Assembly (NCBI GenBank): GCA_965233675.1
Contig: OZ247498.1
Span: 2,170,001-2,234,000, forward strand
Source of the DNA: SZUA-309 sp965233675
Lineage (GTDB): Bacteria > Pseudomonadota > Gammaproteobacteria > Pseudomonadales > Azotimanducaceae
Length of the DNA: 64,000 nucleotides
Direction: 5' to 3'
Positions 35,096 to 43,539 of the stretch are shown piece after piece. The notes below the pieces were generated by a model, which ran no database searches, was not told where the DNA came from, and saw only the letters and a list, made by a program, of their open reading frames with translations. Every line of letters begins with the position of its first letter. Positions within the stretch are counted from its first letter, which is position 1. A program made the position numbers and the translations under genes.

Positions 35096-36337
35096 ATGAA
35101 GCAGGCGACCGAAGTAAAAATACTGAAGGAGCTGCTTCGCCAGCTCGACGAGGGCAGGAACGTGGATGCCGGTGTGCGCTATCGCGCGCCTACCGAGTCC
35201 TACGTCAGTCCTGAAATCGCAGAAAAGGAGTGGGCAGGCTTCTTTCAGGGCCACCCGCAGCTGATCGGTCTGACCGGCGACCTGCCGGAACCGGGCAATT
35301 TCTTCACGACGGATGATTTCGGCACCCCGGTGCTCGCCACCCGGGATGACGACGGGAAGTTCCGTGCCTTCCTGAACGCCTGCCGGCACCGCGGTGTGCG
35401 GGTTGCAAACGAAGTACGCGGCGAAAGCCGCCGCTTCATGTGCCCGTTCCACAACTGGACGTACGCAAACGACGGCGCCCTGGTCGGCGTGCCCCGTGAA
35501 GCGGATTTCGGTGACGTGGACAAAGCCTGCAACGGCCTCATCGAACTGCCCGCGGTAGAACGTCACGGCATGCTCTGGGTGCATCCGAAACCCGATGGCG
35601 CACTGGATGTGCCAGCCCTGCTCGGCGACCTGGACGAAGAGTTAGCCAGCTGGAATCCGGGCAACATGGTGTACATGGGAGAATCGGTGATAGAGCGGGA
35701 CCTGAACTGGAAACTGGCCAACGACACCTTCGGTGAAACCTATCACTTCGAGCGTCTGCACAAGGACACGCTGGGTCGGCTTTACCACGGGGATGCCCTG
35801 GCCTATGAGACCTTCGAACGCAACCATCGCTTCGTGTTTGCATCGCGCCTCATTCATCGGCTGAAGGAATATCCGGAAGACCAGTGGACGACTGAGGGCA
35901 CGGCGAACGTGCTCTATTTTCTGTTCCCGAATATCCAGTTCAATGTGAGTCGGGAAAGCATCCTGGTGATCAGGATCTATCCGATCAAAGGCAACCCGGG
36001 ACGATCGCTGACCCGGATCGGCTACTACAACAGTCCGGAAGCCGTCCTGAAGATGCAGGAGGCAGAAGCCAGCGGCGCGGCCATGGTCACCTCGGAAACC
36101 GTCTACGAGTTGGACAGCCGGACCGAGTCAGCACCAGGCACCGTGGAGTCGACCCAGGAAATCTTCGACAGCACCATCGAGCAGGAAGATTATGCGATGG
36201 GTGAGACCACCCAGAAGGCGGCGGAAAACGGCCTGCTCACACACCTGATCTTCGGCCGCAACGAACCGGCCCTGCACCACTACCACAACACTTTCCGGGA
36301 AGCGCTGAATCTGCCGCCACTGGAAAAAGTGGACTGA
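35096..36337 (+). CDS. Rieske-type ring-hydroxylating oxygenase, alpha subunit-like
   Basis: The 413-residue oxygenase carries the Rieske ligands in CRHRGV and CPFHNW (about residues 97-120). The iron site region is NDTFGETYHFERLHKDTLG, with two His. The N-terminal helix is unusually long before the Rieske domain. No beta subunit is adjacent, so it may be homomeric (alpha3), like the second lone Rieske gene at 25377. A GGGGAGAGAGAAAAAGT stretch precedes the start. An enoyl-CoA hydratase follows after about 80 bp. Confidence 0.93.
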   Translation: MKQATEVKILKELLRQLDEGRNVDAGVRYRAPTESYVSPEIAEKEWAGFFQGHPQLIGLTGDLPEPGNFFTTDDFGTPVLATRDDDGKFRAFLNACRHRGVRVANEVRGESRRFMCPFHNWTYANDGALVGVPREADFGDVDKACNGLIELPAVERHGMLWVHPKPDGALDVPALLGDLDEELASWNPGNMVYMGESVIERDLNWKLANDTFGETYHFERLHKDTLGRLYHGDALAYETFERNHRFVFASRLIHRLKEYPEDQWTTEGTANVLYFLFPNIQFNVSRESILVIRIYPIKGNPGRSLTRIGYYNSPEAVLKMQEAEASGAAMVTSETVYELDSRTESAPGTVESTQEIFDSTIEQEDYAMGETTQKAAENGLLTHLIFGRNEPALHHYHNTFREALNLPPLEKVD

Positions 36338-36418
36338 GCAGGCGCGCAGTTTGCGGACCGGCTGCGTAAATCCGGGTAAACTCGATCCCCTTTTCCAGGG
36401 ACCAAGAGAGAGATTGCC

Positions 36419-37234
36419 ATGGCCGTCACACCTTCCAGCACCGATGAACTGCTCGTTGAACAGCACGACCGGGTCTGCGTCATCACCTTGAACCGGCCCG
36501 AACGGCTGAACGCCATCAGCCGTCCCATGCTCAGCGAACTGTCCGCCAAAGTGGTGGAGGCCAACAAAGACACAGACACGCGCTGCATCGTCCTCACCGG
36601 CGCCGGTCGGGGCTTCTGCTCGGGTCTCGACCTGATCGACACCAGCGACAATCTGGGCGAACGCCAGGGTAAGGGCCAGAACCGGCCCCGCCAGTTGTTC
36701 GATCTGCGCGACGCGCCCATCAATGTGATGTGGAGCGTGGATACCCCCATCATCTGCGCCATCAACGGTGCCGCAGCCGGCTACGGCATGGATATGACCC
36801 TGCTGTGCGATATGCGTATCGCCTCCGAGAACGCCAAGATGGCCGCGGTAACCGCCAAGCGGAATGTGGTGCCGGAATCCGGCGGTACCTGGCTGCTGCC
36901 CCGCCTGATCGGCTGGGCGAAGACCGCGGAACTCTACTACCGGGCCAGGACCCTGAACGCAGAGGAAGCCCTTGAAATGGGGTTGGTCAATACCGTGGTG
37001 CCCGCCGATCAGCTGATGGACACCGCCATGCAATGGGCCCAGGAAGTGGCGGACAACGCGCCGATGGCCGTGCAGACCACCAAGCGGATGATGCGTATGG
37101 GCCTGGAAGAGTCCTACGACACCGCCGTGGACCACCTGATGGTGCATTTGAACGGCATGTTCCAGAGCGAGGACTTCGAGGAAGGCCTCAAAGCATTCAT
37201 GGAGAAGCGCAAACCGGACTTTACCGGCCGATAG
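36419..37234 (+). CDS. Enoyl-CoA hydratase/isomerase family protein
   Basis: The 271-residue crotonase has the oxyanion segments GAGRGFCSGLDLID and ICAINGAAAGYGMDMTLLCD. The later region KRNVVPESGGTWLLPRLIGW includes the Glu of ESGG expected in hydratase-type active sites. It ends EKRKPDFTGR, a common C-terminus. It is codirectional with the third Rieske oxygenase and convergent with the phosphotransferase gene, separated by a strong hairpin. Confidence 0.92.
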   Translation: MAVTPSSTDELLVEQHDRVCVITLNRPERLNAISRPMLSELSAKVVEANKDTDTRCIVLTGAGRGFCSGLDLIDTSDNLGERQGKGQNRPRQLFDLRDAPINVMWSVDTPIICAINGAAAGYGMDMTLLCDMRIASENAKMAAVTAKRNVVPESGGTWLLPRLIGWAKTAELYYRARTLNAEEALEMGLVNTVVPADQLMDTAMQWAQEVADNAPMAVQTTKRMMRMGLEESYDTAVDHLMVHLNGMFQSEDFEEGLKAFMEKRKPDFTGR

Positions 37235-37278
37235 TCGCCGTGGTGCCGGACAGGGAAATGGACAGGGGAAATCGAAAC

Positions 37279-37304
37279 TGACGAGCGACCGGCGTCGCTC
37301 GTCA
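37279..37304. terminator. Strong hairpin, likely bidirectional terminator
   Basis: TGACGAGCGAC (37279-37289), loop CGGC, and GTCGCTCGTCA (37294-37304) form a perfect 11-bp stem with a tetraloop. It lies 45 bp after the hydratase stop, and its right arm overlaps the stop of the opposing phosphotransferase gene. No T-run follows, so it may also work through mRNA end protection. Confidence 0.62.
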
Positions 37305-38372
37305 ACGGAGAAATTCCTCCGCACCGAGATCCAGCGCATGCCGGCTGTGGCGTCTGGCCATCACGGTGAACATCTCGTCACCCCGCTCGGTCTGTTGCAC
37401 GATCATGGAGGCGATGACCGTGACGCCGAAGCCGCAGAACGATCCTTTCCGGTAGCCATCCCGGCACGCATCCCAATCGAATTCCACGCCGGCAGCAGTC
37501 AGTGCGCTGTGGTAATCGCGCAGAATCTCCCCTTCCGCTTCCCGGCGGACCTCCGGCTGGAGACCGGCCCCGAGGAAATAGGCCACATCATTCATGGGCG
37601 ATCCAAGTTTCAGACTCTGCCAGTCCACTACGGTGATTTTCGGTGGCGACTGCCGCCCGTCGATCAGCATGTTGTCCAGACGGTAGTCCACGTGTTCCAG
37701 ACAGAACGGCGTACCCAGGGGCGCGAACAGCGGGCACTCCGGTGACTCCCCGACCCGCGCGATGATGGCCCGTTCGTCCGCTTCGAGCCGATCGCCAAAG
37801 CGATCCAGAAAACCGGGCACCAGTTGCTTATAGAGCAGGTGGGTCGCCGCCTCGCCCTCCTGTGCGGTATACAGCCAGTCATAGTCTTTCAGTGACTCAT
37901 CACACCAGCTCGGGGCCTGCAAGCCAACCAGTTCCAGGACCGCAGCCCGGGCCACATCCGCGCTGCAGCCGGCCAGCTGATCGCCCTGTTCTGCCGGCGC
38001 CATGTCTTCAAGAAGCAGAACGAATTCCGGGCCTTCGCCTTCAATGGCTTCGAAGTAGCTGGCAGGAATGGAAATCGACAGCCGCGGGGCCAGATGCCGG
38101 TAGAACTGCACCTCCCGGAAATAGTTTCTCAACTGCACCCCGGTGGCCCGGCTGACCGGATCGTCCGATGGGAACTTGCCCACGAAGCTTCGGGGGGCGT
38201 CAGCATCCCTGTTCGTGAACGCCAGATCGAAACGGAAGCAGGTGCCGATCTGACCTGTGCCGATCTGCTGCCGGTTCACCCGGCTGACCGCCGCGTCTGA
38301 AAATCCGTTCTCCGCCAGGCGTTCGGTAAACCACGCCGGATCCATCTCCTCCGGCTGTACTACCGTGCTCAT
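37302..38372 (-). CDS. Phosphotransferase/kinase-fold protein (APH/EcKinase family)
   Basis: The 356-residue protein has the aminoglycoside-phosphotransferase/choline-kinase fold: VLLLEDMAPAEQGDQLAG, the Brenner motif HVDYRLDN (H-x-D-x-x-x-x-N) that acts as catalytic loop, and VVDWQSLKLG with the metal-binding Asp. It probably phosphorylates a hydroxyl on a small or lipid substrate. Related proteins are often encoded with acyl-CoA dehydrogenases in lipid-catabolic islands. It is divergent from a TetR gene with paired inverted repeats between them. Confidence 0.9.
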   Translation of the reverse strand: MSTVVQPEEMDPAWFTERLAENGFSDAAVSRVNRQQIGTGQIGTCFRFDLAFTNRDADAPRSFVGKFPSDDPVSRATGVQLRNYFREVQFYRHLAPRLSISIPASYFEAIEGEGPEFVLLLEDMAPAEQGDQLAGCSADVARAAVLELVGLQAPSWCDESLKDYDWLYTAQEGEAATHLLYKQLVPGFLDRFGDRLEADERAIIARVGESPECPLFAPLGTPFCLEHVDYRLDNMLIDGRQSPPKITVVDWQSLKLGSPMNDVAYFLGAGLQPEVRREAEGEILRDYHSALTAAGVEFDWDACRDGYRKGSFCGFGVTVIASMIVQQTERGDEMFTVMARRHSRHALDLGAEEFLR

Positions 38373-38426
38373 TCATCCCCTCCCCGTCCGGAATCCACGT
38401 CCGCTCAACCCAGTCGATCCCATATC

Positions 38427-38468
38427 GTGACTTGTCACTGCCCCGTTTGTAAAATGACGCCCTGTCAT
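38427..38468. promoter_or_regulatory. Pair of TGAC/GTCA inverted repeats, possible TetR operators
   Basis: Two inverted repeats with the same half-site lie in the 110-bp gap between the divergent phosphotransferase and TetR genes: GTGACTTGTCAC (38427-38438) and ATGAC-5-GTCAT (38454-38468). Their centres are about 28 bp apart. The shared half-site and position suggest regulator binding sites, but half-sites are only 5 bp. Confidence 0.45.
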
Positions 38469-38482
38469 CTCAGCCATTGCCC

Positions 38483-39142
38483 ATGTCCACACCCAGCCGA
38501 ATCCGTACCCGACGCGCCGTTTCAGCGGAAGACAAATCCGCCCGCCGGTCCGCCATATTGGGTGCTGCTGACGCCCATTTCCGGGAAGTGGGCTTCGAAA
38601 AATTTTCGATGGAAGTGCTCTCCAGGCAATTGAACGTGGCCCGTGGCACCCTCTATCGCTACTTCACCACCCGGGAAGAGCTGCTGTTGACGCTCTATCA
38701 GCGCCACCAGCAGCAGTTTGTGGATCAGATCATCGAAGCGACGGGGAGCGGCATCGGCGATACCGACTTTCTGCGCGCCTGGTATCGGCTGTCCCTCGCT
38801 GACCCGATCCTGATCCCCTTGCGCACGCGGCTGACCAGCGTCATAGAACACAACGTATCACCGGCAGTGCTCACGGCGACAAAACTGGCGATGACCGAGG
38901 ATTTCGAACGTCTCGCCCGGCACCTGACCGGGGTACTGACGCTGCCGAAACCGCAGACAGAGCAGCTCATTGTCGCCCTGCTGGCCCTGCTGCTCGGCGC
39001 CGCACAGGCCGACGCGTCCCCGAGTATGGATTTTTCCGCCTTTCCCGCGGAAGCTCAGCGGATCATGAACTGCTTTGCCGGTGAAACCGTCTTCCTGAAC
39101 AACGGACAACTGATTCTCGGCGGACTGCGCCGGCCTGACTGA
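38483..39142 (+). CDS. TetR-family transcriptional regulator
   Basis: From the ATG at 38483 the gene encodes 219 residues; an upstream in-frame TTG at 38477 is a weaker choice. The N-terminal domain RSAILGAADAHFREVGFEKF and the helix-turn-helix ending ARGTLYRYFTTREELLLTLY are clear TetR features. It is divergent from the phosphotransferase gene, which is the likeliest target. It is convergent with the lipocalin-like gene. Confidence 0.92.
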   Translation: MSTPSRIRTRRAVSAEDKSARRSAILGAADAHFREVGFEKFSMEVLSRQLNVARGTLYRYFTTREELLLTLYQRHQQQFVDQIIEATGSGIGDTDFLRAWYRLSLADPILIPLRTRLTSVIEHNVSPAVLTATKLAMTEDFERLARHLTGVLTLPKPQTEQLIVALLALLLGAAQADASPSMDFSAFPAEAQRIMNCFAGETVFLNNGQLILGGLRRPD

Positions 39143-39175
39143 CGGGGCCGGGCCGAAACCTCATGGGGCTCCGTC
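39141..39175. terminator. Weak hairpin between convergent TetR and lipocalin-like genes
   Basis: GACGGGGCC (39141-39149) pairs with GGCTCCGTC (39167-39175), one pair being G-U, with a loop of 17 bases. Its position between two convergent stops fits a terminator; no T-run is present. Confidence 0.35.
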
Positions 39176-40285
39176 CGCCACGCCGGTAAATCCTGCCGGC
39201 GCGTAAGGCCCGACAACAATCTGTTCCAGCACGCCAATGCCCGTTCGCTCGCCGTCCGAGGCTTTCACAACCTGCTGCACGTGGATGTTTTCCGGTGCCA
39301 GCAGATCGAGCGCCTCCGGATCGAAAGATTCGTGGCCGATTTCAAGCTCACCCTGCCAGACGCCCTGTCGCCAGACCGGGTGGCCATAGCCGAGGCCCTT
39401 GAATTGAAACCGGAGAGTGGGTTCGAGACAGATAGTGCGCTTCGAGCCGTCCAGTTCGATCAGATCGATTTCCGCATAGCGGGCCAGGCGGGTACCCCGA
39501 TGGTATTCAACCCTGTGAATGGCTCCCGCCTTGCGGTCGACCAGCCCATCTTCCACACCGGGAACGGCCTCTTCATCCGCATACAGCGGGGCGGTCAGGC
39601 CTTCGCGAACCAGGGCCTCTCCCCGGGTGCCATCGAAGAAGATCGCATGGGAAATGTGATCGTCCCAGAACAGAGGGGCCCAGAGAAAAAACGCACCGCC
39701 GAATGGATGCGGCGCACCGTCCGTGACCGGCTCGCCGACCCCGCGCACGCCCCATGAACGATCCTTGGTCGCGTGGCAGAGATCCGGATCCACGGCAATT
39801 TCTCCCTCCGGAGTCTGAATGCTGCCCGTCCAGCGGCCGAACTGATCGAAGCGGGTGGCGTCCATGGCCCGTCGGGTCCCGCTCCAGAGAATCTGCCGGC
39901 CTTCCTGAATCGCTGCCGTTCGGGCACTGAAGGTGAGATCACAGGCGAGCCCGCTTTCGTTCTCTTCCAGGATGATCCGACTGCGGCGCATGGGTTCCTG
40001 CACTTCGATCCGCAATGGCCCCACACTCATGTCCGTGCGCTCTTCCGGCGCCCGCCGGGAGCCGTAGAAGCAGTGCTGCAGGCCGCCAGGGCGCACCACG
40101 CTGAATGCCGCATCCTGCACGTGCCGGTGTGGATAGATGGCCATACCGAGACCGAAGTAGTAACTCGAATCCGCCGCATAGCCGTTGAACCAGGTCCGGT
40201 CGTAGACATTCCGGTCACTGGTCGCTGAGTGCACCAGCGGTTCCGGCGTCTGGTGAACGGGAAAGTCATCCAGTTTATTCAGCAT
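39161..40285 (-). CDS. Uncharacterised protein, CrtC/AttH lipocalin-like pattern
   Basis: From the ATG at 40285 (GGGAGGAGC upstream) the gene encodes 374 residues. There are no membrane segments or signal peptide. The sequence is dominated by beta-strand-like stretches rich in Trp, Phe and Gly, such as TWFNGYAADSSYYFGLGMAI, SWGVRGVGEPV and GGAFFLWAPLFWDDHISHAI. The latter resembles the two-lobed lipocalin-like fold of CrtC/AttH proteins. I do not recognise a function. It lies in a set with a phosphotransferase, TetR and hydrolase, a combination found in lipid-catabolic regions. No catalytic motif is visible. Confidence 0.75.
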   Translation of the reverse strand: MLNKLDDFPVHQTPEPLVHSATSDRNVYDRTWFNGYAADSSYYFGLGMAIYPHRHVQDAAFSVVRPGGLQHCFYGSRRAPEERTDMSVGPLRIEVQEPMRRSRIILEENESGLACDLTFSARTAAIQEGRQILWSGTRRAMDATRFDQFGRWTGSIQTPEGEIAVDPDLCHATKDRSWGVRGVGEPVTDGAPHPFGGAFFLWAPLFWDDHISHAIFFDGTRGEALVREGLTAPLYADEEAVPGVEDGLVDRKAGAIHRVEYHRGTRLARYAEIDLIELDGSKRTICLEPTLRFQFKGLGYGHPVWRQGVWQGELEIGHESFDPEALDLLAPENIHVQQVVKASDGERTGIGVLEQIVVGPYAPAGFTGVADGAP

Positions 40286-40321
40286 CTCGTTTGCTCCTCC
40301 CACAAATCCGGCAACGGTAGT

Positions 40322-41209
40322 CTATCCGTTCAGGCCGATGAATTTTCGGGTACGCGCCAGCACATCCGCCGCATAAGGTGCTTCCATATGCAGGTGATGC
40401 GGCCCGGCGAGCCGTTCCAGCGTCAACCTCGGGTGCCGGGCCTGGGCATTCGTGAGCTCATCCGCGAACCACCGGTCACCGCCTTCGGCCACCATGAGCA
40501 GTGTGGGCACTTCGCAGGCCGCCAGCAGAAGGTCGATCTGGTCGCGTGTCGGGCGAAGCGGCGTGGCGCTACGGATGCGAGGATCGGTGCGCCAGGTGAC
40601 ACCACCCTCGACGGCTTTGTGACCGCGCTCCACCAGTAACCGGGCGGATTCCGCACTCTGCCCGGTGGCTTCACAGACTCTGGCAGCCATGGCGGCCGTA
40701 TCCGGAAAGACTTTCGGTTGACGATGGTCCTGCCGCAAGGCTTCGCGAATCGCCTCCCGATTCCTCTCCAGACGCTCGGTATCGGTGGTGCCGCCTGTGG
40801 CCATCAACCCATCGATCATCACCAGTGTCCGTACCCGTTCCGGGAACAGGCCGGTCAGCTCTACCGAAATTTCCGCGCCCATGGAGTGACCGATCAGGTT
40901 GAAGGACGCCCAGCCGAGGGCGTCTGCGACCGCCAGCAGATCGAGCACGTCGTAGTAATTGAGATAGTGCATGCCAGCTGGCCGATGGTCGGAATGGCCG
41001 TGCCCACAAAGATCCACGGCCACCAGATTGAGCTCCGGCAATCCGGGTGCCAGCACATCGAACGAACTGGCATTGTCGAGCCAGCCATGTACACAGAGCG
41101 TCGGCACGCCCTCCGGATTGCCCCACTGCTTCGCCGTGATCTGTCGATCAAAAATCTCGAACGAAATTTCCTCGCCAAGGCGCACGGCCTCGGGTACTGC
41201 TTCTGCCAT
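40322..41209 (-). CDS. Alpha/beta hydrolase (serine hydrolase-like)
   Basis: The 295-residue hydrolase has LCVHGWLDNASSFDVLAPGL, the Asp-containing LVAVDLCGHGHSDHR, the nucleophile elbow GHSMGA, and a likely His in AGPHHLHMEAPYA. This is the layout of the serine-hydrolase/MhpC-like group that cleaves C-C bonds or esters. It lies 36 bp upstream of the lipocalin-like gene on the same strand and divergent from the SDR gene. Confidence 0.9.
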   Translation of the reverse strand: MAEAVPEAVRLGEEISFEIFDRQITAKQWGNPEGVPTLCVHGWLDNASSFDVLAPGLPELNLVAVDLCGHGHSDHRPAGMHYLNYYDVLDLLAVADALGWASFNLIGHSMGAEISVELTGLFPERVRTLVMIDGLMATGGTTDTERLERNREAIREALRQDHRQPKVFPDTAAMAARVCEATGQSAESARLLVERGHKAVEGGVTWRTDPRIRSATPLRPTRDQIDLLLAACEVPTLLMVAEGGDRWFADELTNAQARHPRLTLERLAGPHHLHMEAPYAADVLARTRKFIGLNG

Positions 41210-41291
41210 TGTTATTCCTGATAAGTGTTCTGAAAAAGGCGGTTCGACTGAACCCGGAATATCCGGCGGACTGATGCCGCCTCCGGTAATT

Positions 41292-41305
41292 TGAATCCAG
41301 ATTCA
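41292..41305. promoter_or_regulatory. 14-bp inverted repeat in a divergent promoter region
   Basis: TGAATC-CA-GATTCA (41292-41305) is a perfect inverted repeat in the 156-bp gap between the hydrolase and SDR genes. It may be an operator, but no regulator lies directly beside it. Confidence 0.3.
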
Positions 41306-41365
41306 GTATATCCTAACCTGACTGATTCCATTTTACCTGCGAGTTGCAAAAGGGGCACGAGAGAG

Positions 41366-42268
41366 ATGAGCGAATTCAAAGACAAAGTTGTTGTGATCAC
41401 CGGAGCCGGTGGCGGTCTCGGCAAGGCCCATGCTCTGGAGTTCGCCAGACGCGGTGCCAGGGTGGTGGTGAACGATCTCGGTGGTTCCGGCGACGGCACC
41501 GGCGCTTCCGACATGGCTGATCAGGTCGTGGAGGAGATCAAGGCCGAAGGCGGTGTGGCCATCGCCAACAAGGCCAGCGTTTCCGACAAGGCCGGCGCGA
41601 AGTCCATCATCGACGACGCCGTTGCCGAGTTCGGCACCATCGATATTCTGGTGAACAACGCGGGCATCCTCCGGGACAAGAGCTTCAAGAAACTGGAGCT
41701 TGCCGACTGGGATATTGTGATGGACGTGCACCTGAATGGCACCGCCTATGTCACCCACGCTGCCTGGCCGATCATGTACGAGAAGAACTATGGCCGGATC
41801 GTGATGACCTCCTCCACTTCCGGCGTTTACGGCAATTTCGGTCAGGCCAACTACGGTGCCGCGAAGATGGGCATGCTCGGTCTGATGAACGTGCTCTCGA
41901 AAGAAGGTGCTGCGAAGAACGTCCGCGTGAACTGTCTTGCACCGGCGGCGGAAACCCGGCTCATCGGCACCATTCCGGGCCGGAAAGTGGACCCGGACAA
42001 TCCGGATCCGGCCCGGCATCCGCGCCTTGTCACCCCGGCCGTGTTGCTCATGTGCTCTGAAGATGCACCGAACGGTGTCACGATCCAGGCGGGCAATGGC
42101 CGTTTCTCCTGCGCGGCGGTTTTCAACAACGAAGACCTCGAGCTTGGTGCGGAAGTGACTTACGAGGACCTGCTGGATCGTAAAGACGAACTGCTGGACA
42201 TGAGCGCGGCCACCGAGGGCTGGAGCTGGATGAAGAAGATGATGGCCGAGCGCCAGAACAAGTCCTGA
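41366..42268 (+). CDS. SDR-family oxidoreductase (MFE-2/3-hydroxyacyl-CoA dehydrogenase-like)
   Basis: From the ATG at 41366 the gene encodes 300 residues; AGGGGCACGAGAGAG precedes it, and the longer frame has no start signal. The glycine motif is VITGAGGGLGKAHALEFAR, the NAD region VVVNDLGGSGDGTGASD, and the catalytic pair YGAAK in QANYGAAKMGM. The VNDLGGxxxG insertion is typical of the dehydrogenase domain of peroxisomal multifunctional enzyme type 2, acting on 3-hydroxyacyl-CoA. The P450 gene follows after 14 bp. Confidence 0.92.
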   Translation: MSEFKDKVVVITGAGGGLGKAHALEFARRGARVVVNDLGGSGDGTGASDMADQVVEEIKAEGGVAIANKASVSDKAGAKSIIDDAVAEFGTIDILVNNAGILRDKSFKKLELADWDIVMDVHLNGTAYVTHAAWPIMYEKNYGRIVMTSSTSGVYGNFGQANYGAAKMGMLGLMNVLSKEGAAKNVRVNCLAPAAETRLIGTIPGRKVDPDNPDPARHPRLVTPAVLLMCSEDAPNGVTIQAGNGRFSCAAVFNNEDLELGAEVTYEDLLDRKDELLDMSAATEGWSWMKKMMAERQNKS

Positions 42269-42282
42269 GTGGGGGCGACCGC

Positions 42283-43539
42283 ATGACTCTGCTGACCAGC
42301 TCACCGGAGCTCGACAACGCACTGGTCGACGCAGCCAACTGGGCAGATGAAGACGCCATCCACGCTCAGTTCACCTGGCTGCGTCAGAACGATCCCCTCC
42401 GTTTTCTGGAACCGGAGGGCTTCGATCCATTCTGGAACGTCACCAGGTATGACGACATCAAGGAGATCGAAGGTAACAAGCAGATCTTCATCAATGACCC
42501 CAGGCCCACCCTTGGTCCGAAAGGCATGACCGAGCTGATTCAGCAGATGACGGGCCGCAAGCATCTGGTCCGCTCCCTGGTGCAGATGGACGATCCCGAT
42601 CACTCCAGGTATCGGATGCTGACTCAATCCTGGTTCATGGGTGCCAATCTGCGCAAGCTGCAGGGGGATGTGGATGCCCTGGCGAAGATGTACGTGGACC
42701 GACTCGCCGACTTCGACGGTGAGTGCGACTTTGTGAAAGACGTCGCCATCTGGTATCCGCTGCGGGTCATCATGAGCATTCTCGGCGTACCCGAGGAAGA
42801 CGAAGCACTGATGCTGAAGCTCACCCAGGAGCTGTTCGGCAGCACCGACCCGGACGTGCAACGCTCTTTTGAACCCCAGGATTTTCTCGGCGTGGTGGAG
42901 GACTTCGAAGCCTACTTCGCCGAACTCACCCGCTCACGACGGGCAAATCCAACCGACGATGTGGCCAGTGTGATCGCCAATGCAGTCTTCGATGGCCAGC
43001 CCATGCCGGAACATGATGCCAACGGCTACTACATGATCGTTGCCACTGCCGGGCACGACACCACCAGCGCCTCCGCCGCCGGTGGCCTGCTGGCCCTGAT
43101 GCAGAATCCGGATCAGATGGCAAAGCTGCGGGCAGACCCGGCCGGCCTGATGCCACAGGCCATCGACGAAATGATCCGCTGGGTGAGCCCGGTGCGGCAC
43201 TTCATGCGAACGGCCACCGAAGATTACGAGATTCGAGGAAAAACCATTCGAGAAGGTGAGTCGGCCATCCTCTGGTATCCATCGGCGAATCGGGACGAAG
43301 CGGTGTTCGATGCGCCCTTCGAATTCCGGGTCGACCGCTCGGGCGCCAAGCAACTCGCCTTCGGTTTCGGCGCCCATGTCTGTCTGGGCCAGCATCTGGC
43401 GCGAATGGAAATCAGCGCACTGTTCAGAGAACTGCTGAATCGGGTCGAGCACTTCGAACTCGCTGGCGAGCCGAAATACACCCAGGCAACTTTCGTCGGC
43501 GGGCTGAAGTCACTGCCCATCCGGTACAGACTGAAATGA
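42283..43539 (+). CDS. Cytochrome P450
   Basis: The 418-residue protein has the P450 hallmarks. The I-helix stretch AGHDTTSASAAGG carries the Asp-Thr pair for O2 activation, the K-helix ExxR is in EMIRWVSPVRHFMR, and the heme-binding loop is FGFGAHVCLGQHLARME, in which the Cys is the axial ligand. It lies directly after an SDR gene and could hydroxylate a hydrophobic acyl or terpene-like substrate. Ferredoxin and reductase partners are not adjacent. The last 30 bp overlap the end of the convergent acetyltransferase gene. Confidence 0.96.
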   Translation: MTLLTSSPELDNALVDAANWADEDAIHAQFTWLRQNDPLRFLEPEGFDPFWNVTRYDDIKEIEGNKQIFINDPRPTLGPKGMTELIQQMTGRKHLVRSLVQMDDPDHSRYRMLTQSWFMGANLRKLQGDVDALAKMYVDRLADFDGECDFVKDVAIWYPLRVIMSILGVPEEDEALMLKLTQELFGSTDPDVQRSFEPQDFLGVVEDFEAYFAELTRSRRANPTDDVASVIANAVFDGQPMPEHDANGYYMIVATAGHDTTSASAAGGLLALMQNPDQMAKLRADPAGLMPQAIDEMIRWVSPVRHFMRTATEDYEIRGKTIREGESAILWYPSANRDEAVFDAPFEFRVDRSGAKQLAFGFGAHVCLGQHLARMEISALFRELLNRVEHFELAGEPKYTQATFVGGLKSLPIRYRLK

